From assembly GCA_964651325.1 (NCBI GenBank), contig CAZYXP010000045.1, positions 1-21,981 of the forward strand: a stretch of 21,981 nt of DNA, read 5' to 3'. Of the stretch, positions 7,055 through 15,000 are shown in pieces; within the stretch, counting starts at the first letter, position 1, and each line of letters opens with the position of its first letter. A model generated the notes under the pieces. That model was not told the origin of the DNA. It did not search any database and worked only from the letters and a program-made list of their open reading frames with translations. Source of the DNA: JADFOB01 sp964651325 (lineage in GTDB: Bacteria > Planctomycetota > Phycisphaerae > UBA1845). The position numbers were made by a program, and so were the translations under genes.

Positions 7055-7157
7055 AGGGTTCCGGTCTTAGTGCGAGGCTTCCACGGGCCACCTGCATGTG
7101 TACGGAACTGTCAGAATCTCGCTGAGCTTGGTCGCTGGACCTTGTGATCCAAACGAC

Positions 7158-7173
7158 GGTACGTTAACGTACC
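7158..7173. promoter_or_regulatory. 16-bp perfect palindrome in a divergent promoter region
   Basis: GGTACGTTAACGTACC is fully self-complementary. It lies between the divergent TsaC-phosphatase gene (start 7054) and the M16 protease gene (start 7242), just upstream of the candidate protease promoter. A dimeric repressor or activator site is plausible; no particular regulator family is recognised. Confidence 0.45.
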
Positions 7174-7182
7174 CGGGTGATT

Positions 7183-7209
7183 TTGCGAGCACAATTCGGC
7201 TGGAATAAT
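7183..7209 (+). promoter_or_regulatory. Weak candidate promoter for the M16 protease gene
   Basis: TTGCGA (7183-7188) and AATAAT (7204-7209, 5 of 6 to the -10 consensus) are separated by 15 nt, shorter than ideal. They lie about 33 nt upstream of the start codon. Confidence 0.28.
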
Positions 7210-7241
7210 GAACCTCTGTAAATACTCAGGAAGGACGAGCA

Positions 7242-10103
7242 ATGGCAAACAAGACTAAACTGGCCGCGTGGGTGGCGTTGGGATTTCTGCTTGGCTCGGG
7301 TTGGGCGGCGATGGCCAAACCCCTGCCCAGCGATGCGAGGATTAAGAGTGGGAAACTGTCCAACGGCCTCACGTGGATGTACCGCAAGCATGACAACCCG
7401 CCGGGCAAGATGGCGTTCAATCTCCACGTTCGCACGGGTTCGCTCAACGAGACCGATGCCCAGCGGGGTCTGGCGCATTTCATGGAGCACATGTGCTTCA
7501 ACGGATCGGAAAACTTCGCGCCAGGCGACCTGATTCCGTATTTCGAGAGCATCGGAATGCAATTCGGCAGGCACTTGAACGCGTTCACCAGCTTTGATCA
7601 GACCGTCTACATGCTGTTCACGCCCGATACTGAGGTGGAGCAGGTCGACAAGGCGCTGATGGTCCTCAGCGACTATGCATTTCGCGACTTGTTGCTCGAG
7701 GAGGAAATCGACAAGGAACGCGGCGTCGTGTTGGAAGAATCACGCGGGGGCAAAGGCGCCGCCGAGCGGCTTCGCAACAAGATCTGGCCTCAGCTTTTTG
7801 CCGGAACGCGTTTCGCTGATCGGCTTCCGATTGGTAAGGATGAAGTCATCGAAACCGCTCCGAAATCAGAGTTCGTGGACTATTACCGCACTTGGTATCG
7901 GCCGGAAAACATGACGCTGGTTCTGGTCGGCGATGCCGATCCCGAGCCCTATCTGAAGTCCATCGAGAAGTGGTTTGGTCAGTACACGCCGACGGTTCCG
8001 GCACGTGCGCAGAAGCGGGCAGGCTTCAAGCCCTTTACCGCGCAACGTGCGATCGTCGAGTCGGATCCGGAAATGTCGCGTTGCGATGTTCAGATGCTCA
8101 ACATCACTCAGGGGCGACCACCGACGATCACCGAAGCACAGGCTCGCGTTGAGCTGGTCGAGTATATCGGAAGCTGGACGGTGGGGCGTCGGTTCGACGA
8201 GCGGCTCAACAAGGGGCAAGCCAGCTACCTCCGTGCCGGGGCATCGACGATGAACTTCTTCAACGATGGCTTGCTCATCTTCGGTTCCGCTAGCGGAAAG
8301 CCCGAAAAATGGGAAAAAATGCTCGAAGAGATGGTGATGGAAGTCAATCGCGCCCGAGAATTCGGCTTTACCGCGCGAGAATTTGAACTCGCCAAGTCAG
8401 AATTGCTTGCCGACGCCAGACGCGCGGTGAAGACGGAGCCCACCCGCAATGCCCGCGGTGTCGTCGGAGGGATCACGAGAAACGTCAACAGCCGCGAGCC
8501 GACGATGTCAGCGCAGCAGGAGCTTGACCTGCTCGAGAAGCAATTGCCTACGATTGATCTCAAAGAGGTTTCCGAGGTCTTCAAGAATCATTTCACGCCG
8601 GGCACGTACGCCTACGTCGTCGAAATGCCTGATGAGGACGACGTGACCATACCCACCAAAGATGACGTACTCGCCGCAGCAAGAGCGGCCTGGGCGCGCA
8701 AAGTCGAGCCGATTCAAGAGGACGACGCCCCGGCGACGCTGCTGGCGGTTCTTCCGAAAGCGGGCAAGATCGTCGAGCAGCATACGGACAAGGAGTTGGG
8801 CATTACCGATGCGTGGTTGGACAACGGGGTTCGAGTTCACCACCGCTTCATGGATTACAAGAAGGACTCCGTGCGGGTCACGATCAGCCTCGCGGGCGGT
8901 CAAATCGAGGAAACGGCTCAAAACGCCGGCATCACCCAGGTCGCTTCGCTGGCGATCAACGAGGCGGCCACGAGCCGGCTTTCCTCCACCAACATACGCG
9001 ACATCATGACCGGCAAGAACATCAGCGTTCGCGGCTTCGGTCGAGGCGATTCATTCTCGGTCAGTGTCAGTGGTTCGCCCGAGGATCTGGAAATGGGATT
9101 GCAGGAAGCGCATGCCCTGCTGACCGACGGAAAAATCGAACAGGCGGCCTTTGACAATTGGAAGCAATCCACGCTTCAGCAATTGGTGATGATGCAATCG
9201 ATGCCGCCCTTCAAGGCGAGTGAAGCCCTGTCGGAGCTCATTTCCGGCGGTGATCCTCGCCAGACCCTGATCAACAAGGAAAAGGTCGAAGCTCAGTCTG
9301 TCGAAAAGGCTCAGGCTTGGTTCAATCGGCTTTGTGCGACGGCGCCGATCGAGGTGGCCGTCGTCGGCGACATCCAGCTCGCCGATGCCATGCCGCTTAT
9401 CCAGAAGTACATCGGATCACTGGCCAAACGCAGTCGTGATGCGAGTTACCTCGACAAACTGCGCAAACTCGCGCGGCCAACCGGCCCGCTGGCCAAGCAC
9501 CTCGAAGTCGATACCATGACGCCCCAGGCCATGTCCTTCGCCGGCTTCATGGGCTGCCAAGGCAGAAAGACGACCGAGCGGCGCGCGCTTTCACTGGCCA
9601 CGAATATCCTGAGCAGCCGGGTCGTCAAGCGCATCCGGGAGGAGCTCAGCATCGTCTACTCGATTCGAGCGAGCAGCCAACCCGCTTGGGTGTACGAAGA
9701 TTCGGGCATGTTTATCGCCGGCGCGCCGTGCGATCCGAACAACGTTCATCAGGTCGCCGACGAGGTGAACCTGATCTTCAAGTCGTTCGCCGTTGATGGA
9801 CCTACGACCGAGGAGCTGGCCAACGCCAAGAAGCAAATCGCCGAGCAGCTCGAAACGCAAATGCTCGAGCCGAGTTACTGGTTGGGCATCCTAAGCAATC
9901 ATGACTTGCATGGTCGGGACTACAACGAAACCAAGGACGTCAAAGAAGCCTACCAGCGTTTCACCGCCGCTCAGGTCCAAGGCGTGTTCAAGAAGTATTA
10001 TGTGCCCACGCGGCAGTTTCGCGTACCCGCGGTGCCCAAGCCCGCCGATGCCAGCAACGATAAGGGCAAAACGCCCAAGAAAGCCGGTGCGCCGTCCTCC
10101 TAG
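7242..10103 (+). CDS. Secreted M16 (pitrilysin/insulinase) family zinc metallopeptidase
   Basis: This is a 953-residue protein with a Sec signal peptide (residues 1 to about 25; 'KTKLAAWVALGFLLGSG', cleavage after 'AMA'). The N-terminal half carries the inverted zinc motif HxxEH in 'AHFMEHMCFNG' (H79, E82, H83) and the distal glutamate region 'ERGVVLEE' (158-165). A non-catalytic M16 domain follows ('YYRTWYRPENMTLVLVGD'). The second half, from about residue 535 ('ITDAWLDNGVRVHHRF'), repeats the fold without an HxxEH, as expected of the inactive half that closes the clamshell. It probably cleaves peptides in the periplasm or outside the cell. AGGAAGG lies 7 nt before the ATG. The C-terminus is a short Lys/Pro-rich tail. 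Substrate is unknown; the adjacent genes do not suggest one. Confidence 0.95.
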   Translation: MANKTKLAAWVALGFLLGSGWAAMAKPLPSDARIKSGKLSNGLTWMYRKHDNPPGKMAFNLHVRTGSLNETDAQRGLAHFMEHMCFNGSENFAPGDLIPYFESIGMQFGRHLNAFTSFDQTVYMLFTPDTEVEQVDKALMVLSDYAFRDLLLEEEIDKERGVVLEESRGGKGAAERLRNKIWPQLFAGTRFADRLPIGKDEVIETAPKSEFVDYYRTWYRPENMTLVLVGDADPEPYLKSIEKWFGQYTPTVPARAQKRAGFKPFTAQRAIVESDPEMSRCDVQMLNITQGRPPTITEAQARVELVEYIGSWTVGRRFDERLNKGQASYLRAGASTMNFFNDGLLIFGSASGKPEKWEKMLEEMVMEVNRAREFGFTAREFELAKSELLADARRAVKTEPTRNARGVVGGITRNVNSREPTMSAQQELDLLEKQLPTIDLKEVSEVFKNHFTPGTYAYVVEMPDEDDVTIPTKDDVLAAARAAWARKVEPIQEDDAPATLLAVLPKAGKIVEQHTDKELGITDAWLDNGVRVHHRFMDYKKDSVRVTISLAGGQIEETAQNAGITQVASLAINEAATSRLSSTNIRDIMTGKNISVRGFGRGDSFSVSVSGSPEDLEMGLQEAHALLTDGKIEQAAFDNWKQSTLQQLVMMQSMPPFKASEALSELISGGDPRQTLINKEKVEAQSVEKAQAWFNRLCATAPIEVAVVGDIQLADAMPLIQKYIGSLAKRSRDASYLDKLRKLARPTGPLAKHLEVDTMTPQAMSFAGFMGCQGRKTTERRALSLATNILSSRVVKRIREELSIVYSIRASSQPAWVYEDSGMFIAGAPCDPNNVHQVADEVNLIFKSFAVDGPTTEELANAKKQIAEQLETQMLEPSYWLGILSNHDLHGRDYNETKDVKEAYQRFTAAQVQGVFKKYYVPTRQFRVPAVPKPADASNDKGKTPKKAGAPSS

Positions 10104-10108
10104 CGGCG

Positions 10109-10139
10109 AAACACTAACCCGGATTCGTTCGGAGTGTTT
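10109..10139 (+). terminator. Hairpin 5 nt after the M16 protease stop
   Basis: AAACACT (10109-10115) pairs with AGTGTTT (10133-10139), with an inner CCG/CGG (10119-10121/10130-10132) after a small bulge. It ends in only three Ts. A second small palindrome (TTGGC/GCCAA) overlaps its 3' side at 10138-10150. Confidence 0.42.
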
Positions 10140-10216
10140 GGCTCAGCCAACAGGTTGAGTCGCTAACGCAGCCCACAGCGAAGATCAAGAGCCGGGCTGC
10201 CGACAAAGCAAAAGCA

Positions 10217-10254
10217 CGCCCCATGTCATCCGAAAGGACGGCATGGGGCGTTTT
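10217..10254 (+). terminator. Intrinsic terminator
   Basis: CGCCCCATG (10217-10225) pairs with CATGGGGCG (10242-10250); the loop contains ATCC-GAAA-GGAC, which can extend the stem, and TTTT follows. This is the best terminator-shaped structure in the window. It lies 114 nt after the protease stop, so it ends protease readthrough or a short transcript of its own. No gene is credible in 10255-10415. Confidence 0.72.
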
Positions 10255-10415
10255 CAATGGGCCACATGGTTTTGGTCGGCACGCCGAGGAGTCCATTTCC
10301 TATGGGACTTGGCGGAGGCGATGGTATGGCTACGGTATGTGCTTGAAGGCCGTTACGTGCGGGCGCCGGCGCCATGATGCCAGGTTCGCCGGTGAACGCA
10401 GGCCTATCGTGGGTG

Positions 10416-10444
10416 TGGCGAAGGCGTCGTCGCAAGTGTATAGT
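10416..10444 (+). promoter_or_regulatory. Candidate promoter for the HTH gene
   Basis: TATAGT (10439-10444, 5 of 6 to consensus) is preceded at 17 nt by a poor -35, TGGCGA. It lies 50 nt upstream of the ATG at 10494. Confidence 0.33.
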
Positions 10445-10493
10445 GCGCGCGGGTAATAAACCCTGATCGACTGTATGGGAGAAGTACGAAGAT

Positions 10494-10928
10494 ATGCCAA
10501 ACCTAGCGAAAGTACTCAAAGACGAAACGGCACGGATCGCGCGCAAGGAGGTACGAGCTGAGACTGGCGCGACCAGGAAAGCATCTGCCCAGCATCGTCG
10601 CGACATCGCGGAACTCAAGCGCAAGATGGCTGTGCTGGAAAAGGAAGTGAAGTTTCTGCGAAAGCAGGAAAACAGGCGTGCCGCCAAGAGGCCGGCGCCC
10701 GAGCTTGCAACGGGAGCCCGATTTTCGCGCCGTTGGGTGAAGGCCCATCGCACCAATATTGGCTTTTCCGCTGCGGATTACGGTGCCCTCATAGGCGTTC
10801 ACGCCATGACGATTTACAATTGGGAGCACGGGCGATCAAAGCCGCGTAAGGCCCAGCTCGCGTCGTTGGTGGCCATACGCAAGCTAGGTCAAAGAGAGGC
10901 GATCAGGCGGCTTGAGGCGATCGGATAG
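10494..10928 (+). CDS. Coiled-coil + XRE-type helix-turn-helix DNA-binding protein
   Basis: This is a 144-residue basic protein. Residues 1 to about 60 are helix-forming, Lys/Arg/Glu-rich and heptad-like ('DIAELKRKMAVLEKEVKFLRKQ' region), suggesting a dimerising coiled coil. After a basic linker, residues about 75-144 contain an XRE/YdaS-like HTH: 'FSAADYGALIGVHAMTIYNW' is the recognition-helix region, followed by 'EHGRSKPRKAQLASL'. The product is probably a sequence-specific DNA-binding protein, regulatory or nucleoid-associated; its target is unknown. The ribosome site is GGGAGAAG at 10477-10484. It appears monocistronic. The architecture resembles a short HTH family I associate with Phycisphaerae-type genomes, without a search to prove it. 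Confidence 0.82.
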   Translation: MPNLAKVLKDETARIARKEVRAETGATRKASAQHRRDIAELKRKMAVLEKEVKFLRKQENRRAAKRPAPELATGARFSRRWVKAHRTNIGFSAADYGALIGVHAMTIYNWEHGRSKPRKAQLASLVAIRKLGQREAIRRLEAIG

Positions 10929-10982
10929 CCGGCTCGTTTCTTGTGTGCCAGCGCCTGGGGCTTTCGATTCAGCAACCAATTT

Positions 10983-11008
10983 GAGCCACGGGCTTCAACC
11001 CGCGCGGC
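10983..11008 (+). repeat. REP-like 26-nt hairpin, copy 1
   Basis: It begins GAGCCACGGGCTTCAACCC and continues GCGCGGC. It matches copy 3 (19555) at 23 of 26 positions and also matches copy 2 (18254). In the best-conserved form, GCGGGC and GCCCGC pair around a TTCA loop. It lies between the HTH gene and the spermidine-synthase-like gene; the remainder of 10929-11198 shows no gene. Confidence 0.75.
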
Positions 11009-11198
11009 CGGGGGCGGTGGCCCAAAGACCGGCACACGGAGCTTGCGCATGCCCTATGAGCGGGGCAACTCGGCCGTCGTTGGCTCCGCAGCGCCCACCC
11101 GTTGTTGGGGTTCCACACGGAAAAAATGACCGCGAGCCTGGTCGGTTCGCCACAGGTTCGACCGTGATACCAACCACCGTTACCCGCGGAGCATGCCG

Positions 11199-12038
11199 AT
11201 GACCATGGCCGGCTTTGAAGAGCTGGATTACGCGATGACGCCGCTGGGTGAGCTGATCCTGCGGCGGCGCGAGGTGCTCTCGCTGAATCGAGCCGAGGTG
11301 TTCGAGGTGAAGCTCGCCGGCGAACTCCTCATGTCCAGCATCGTCAACGAGGCAGAGAAAGCGCTGGCGGAGCTTGCGTTGCCCCTGGTGACCTGCCGTC
11401 AGTGTGACGTGCTGGTTGGCGGGCTCGGGCTGGGGTACACCGCCGAGGCCGCGCTGCGTGCGGACAACGTCGCGGCCGTCACGGTCATCGAATACCTCGA
11501 TCGAGTCATAGCCTGGCATCAAGGTGAACTCGTACCGCTTGGGCGATTCTTGACGCAAGACAAGCGATGCCGGCTGGTGCACGGGGATTTCTTCGCCGCC
11601 GTCGGCTCACCGGCCTCGGTCAACGATTCCGCGACCGAATCAGGATTCGAGGCGCCGAATCCGGAGGCACCCGACCCCGACACGCCGGTTTCCAAGGCGG
11701 GGGGGACCATCGCAGCGTCCCCGGAGGCCGTGGCCCAAGTCGCTGCCAAGCGTTTTCATGCCATCCTCCTCGACATCGATCATTCACCGCAGAGCCTGCT
11801 GCAGGCCGGTCACGCCGCGTTTTACACCTCGGACGGCTTGAACCGATTGGCCGACCACCTCGCCCCCGGCGGCGTGTTCGCGCTGTGGTCGGCAGATCCG
11901 CCTGAGGAATCGCTGACCGACAGCCTTGCCGCCGCATTCACCGGCGTACAGGCCTTCGAGGTGAATTTCTACAACCCGTTGCTCGACTTGAACGACGTCA
12001 ACTACATCGTCGTGGCCCAGCGCGCACCGGCTGGCTAG
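11199..12038 (+). CDS. Spermidine-synthase-like class I Rossmann (SAM-type) protein
   Basis: This 279-residue protein has a Rossmann-like nucleotide-binding fold. The glycine-rich loop is 'DVLVGGLGLGYTAEAAL' at about residues 67-83, the acidic strand end is 'VTVIEYLDRVIAWHQ' and the later motif is 'FHAILLDIDHSP', then 'LADHLAPGGVFALWSADPP'. This layout is that of polyamine aminopropyltransferase-like proteins, but the classical 'GGGDG' loop and catalytic Asp motifs of true spermidine synthases are not seen, so a distinct methyltransferase or transferase role is possible. A low-complexity Pro/Ala/Ser/Glu-rich insertion of about 45 residues (roughly 140-183) interrupts the core. ATGs at 11193, 11199 and 11205 are in frame; GGAG at 11188-11191 is best spaced for 11199. 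It converges on the giant gene, with a 54-nt gap. Confidence 0.78.
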   Translation: MTMAGFEELDYAMTPLGELILRRREVLSLNRAEVFEVKLAGELLMSSIVNEAEKALAELALPLVTCRQCDVLVGGLGLGYTAEAALRADNVAAVTVIEYLDRVIAWHQGELVPLGRFLTQDKRCRLVHGDFFAAVGSPASVNDSATESGFEAPNPEAPDPDTPVSKAGGTIAASPEAVAQVAAKRFHAILLDIDHSPQSLLQAGHAAFYTSDGLNRLADHLAPGGVFALWSADPPEESLTDSLAAAFTGVQAFEVNFYNPLLDLNDVNYIVVAQRAPAG

Positions 12039-12092
12039 ACCCCCTTCATGGTGTCCCGGTCGCGTCCCATGCTGCGGACAGGGCCCCCCGGT

Positions 12093-15000
12093 CTACGGAC
12101 AGGGCAACGTGCATCCCGATTCCTGATAACCAATGCCCTGAAATGCAAGAACCGCTTTTTGGATGTCGTCGAAGTTGATGATGCCGTTGGTGACGCACGG
12201 GGAGAAATCAACGGCCTGCAGAGTCGCGAGCCCGAAATCGCCTTGGAATCCGGCCACGGTGAGTTGGATGTCACCGAAGTTGGCCGCGGAGTCATTGTTG
12301 GCGTCGCCGAACAACCAGGTAGTGGCCGCGGTTGGATCAGACGTGCCGGCCGGATGCACGATTCGCACTGAATATGCGGTGCCGGGGACGATCCCGTCAT
12401 CGGAGACGATCGGCTGGCCCCACTGCGCGGGGGTCGCGTAGACGGGATCGGCGACGAGCCTGCTGAGGCCCTCTGCATTGGGCAGATCGACGAATCGCGA
12501 GATGCATGATTCGTCCGCGTCCACGCGAATGGCCACTTCCTCGGCGGGCAAGCCGCCGACCGAGGTGATCGTAAGGTAACGGGCGCCGAGCACGCTGACC
12601 GACGGGGGAGCAGGGCAGAGGTTGGGCTCGCACGCGGCGGCCTCGGCCCAGGATCCGCCGGCGCATTGAGTTTCAAGCGACACCGCGCAAGTACCGTCGC
12701 CTGGGCAGCAGCGGCCCGGTTGAGGGCAGGTGTTGGGGCCGCAAAGGCCGTCGAGCGCCCAAGTCGCCCCCGCGCACTGCCCCGACAGCGAGATGGTGCA
12801 GGCGCCGTCGTTGCCACAGCAAGCGCCCGGGTCGCAAATGTCGGGGATTCCGTTGCCGTTGGTGTCCAGCGACGCGCCCTCGGCGATGTCGCATGAATCG
12901 GGAATCGCATTGCCGTCGCAGTCGGGATGGGTTCCGCTTGCGATGTCACAGTCATCGGGCATCCCGTTTGAGTCGCAGTCTGTTTCGCACTCGTCGGGTA
13001 TCGCGTTGCCGTTGCAGTCGGCGCCGCCGCCCGGGCCGGTGTCGTAGCTGTCGACGATGCCGTTGCCATTGCAGTCGTCGCCGAATTCGTAGGCGCCCAT
13101 GTCGATGATCGGGGCGTCGCCGAGGCCCGTATCGGGCACCGTCGGATCGTCGATGCGCCGCGGACCGCCGTCGAGATCGCTTCCAGAGGATGGTCCCGCG
13201 CTGTTTTGTGCGGCGTCGATGGCTGGGGATCCGGACAACAGGCGAAGATCGTCATCGTCGGTCCCCGGGATGTTGTCGGCGCCGTCGGCATCGACGAGCA
13301 ACGGGTCGGCGTTGATGTTTCCCGATCCACCCAGCGCCGAAGTCCACCCCTCGATACAGGAATAATCTACGAAGGTCTGTACGGCGCAGTTTTCGCACAC
13401 GTTGATCTGGTTTTCTTCCGTAGTGCCGCCGCCCGTATTGCCCCATAGAATCGAGTTGGCCACCGTCATGGTCGATGCGCCGCCGGTCGCGATGCTGCCG
13501 TGGATGCCGCCCCCGATGTTTCTTGAGATCGTGCATTCGTACAATGCCGGGTGACTGGCAAGGGAAGCCTGGGAGCTGTAGAATTGGAACAGGGCGCCCC
13601 CTTCCCCGGACGCGGCCTGATTTCCCGACATCGTACACTGGATGAAGATGAGGTTGGCGTACCGGCTGAACACCCCGCCACCGTCGTTGCCAGCCGTGTT
13701 CGCGTCGATGACGCAGTTGACCATGGTCGTTGCCCCGTGCTGCACATGAAGGCCGCCTCCATCGACCACAGCGCTGTTTTGCGTTAAATCGCAATCGGAA
13801 AGGGAGGCGCTGACGTTGTTAAGATACAATGAGCCGCCTTGGCCCGCAGTGTTTTCGGCGAAGGTGGATCGCTGGATGTGCAGATCGCCGCCATCCTGAA
13901 AAAGGCCACCCCCGAACCGGAGGGATTCGCCTGGCATGCCGACCGTGTTGCCCGACACGGTGCAATCGTGGAGCGTCAGCTCAGCATCCAAGCCATAGAT
14001 TCCCCCTCCACGGCCGCGGCCTTGATCGTCGGCAACCGTGCTGTCTTGGATTGTGCAGCCAACCAGCGTCGCGGTGCCTTGTTCGATGTAGACCGCGCCC
14101 CCTTTGGGCGTAGCACCTCCGTCGCACTGGTTGCCGACAAGCGTGCAATGCTCCAAATAGAGATCGCTGGAAAGGCTGTAGACGGCCCCGCCGCGCACCG
14201 CCCGATTGGCCGTGAACGAGCAGTTTAGGATCGCGGGAAAACTGTCTTCGCAGTACATGGCCCCACCCAGGGAGTTGGTGAAGATCAACGTGTTGTCGTT
14301 GGCCGCAAAGACGCAGTCGCGAATCGTGGGGCTGGATTGCTCACAGAGTATACCGCCGCCGTTGTAGGTCGAACCGTGGGTGAGGGTGATCCCCTGCACG
14401 ACGGATCCGCGTCCCTCGCCGCTGTTGAAGTGGAACGCCCGGCCATTGAACCCGGTGTCGATGATGCACGCTTGGGGGCCGTTGAGGCTTCGCAGCGTCA
14501 GCGCCTTGCCGCCGAAGTTCAGGTTCTTGTTGCCCGTGCCCGCGTAGACGCCGTCGGCCAGAACGACTTCCACAATCCCCGCAGTGCCGTTGGGGGCGGC
14601 GTCCAAGGCCGCCTGGATCGTGCAAAACGGATTGGCTTGCGTCCCCGGACCGGTCGGCAGGCAGTTGCCGGTGGCCACGTGAACGCGCGTCATCGGCTCG
14701 CATTCGTCGGGAACACCATTGACGTTGGTGTCCTCGCTTAGGCTGTCGGCGATGTCACAGATGTCTGACGCGCCATTGGCGTTGCAATCGGCGAAAAAGG
14801 GCGTTTCGTCCGCGCCGATATCGGCCCGGCAGGCTAGAATACGCGCTTCCCCGTCGATATCCGTCGAAGGCGCCAGTGGAATGTGGAACGGATCGCCGGC
14901 ATTGACGCACGGCGAGCCGGCCAGCAGGTGAAACCCATCGGTGCTTAGTAGAGGATCCGCATCGAGGTTGCCGACGCCGAACGAAACCTGGCCGCCTTCG

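Noticed and set aside
12035..13330. A 431-codon open frame on the minus strand in another phase of the giant gene
   Set aside because: The translation is Pro/Ser/Thr/Arg-rich with no family motif and lies over the dockerin, cysteine-module and calcium-loop coding of the giant gene. It is a by-product of GC-rich repeat codons.
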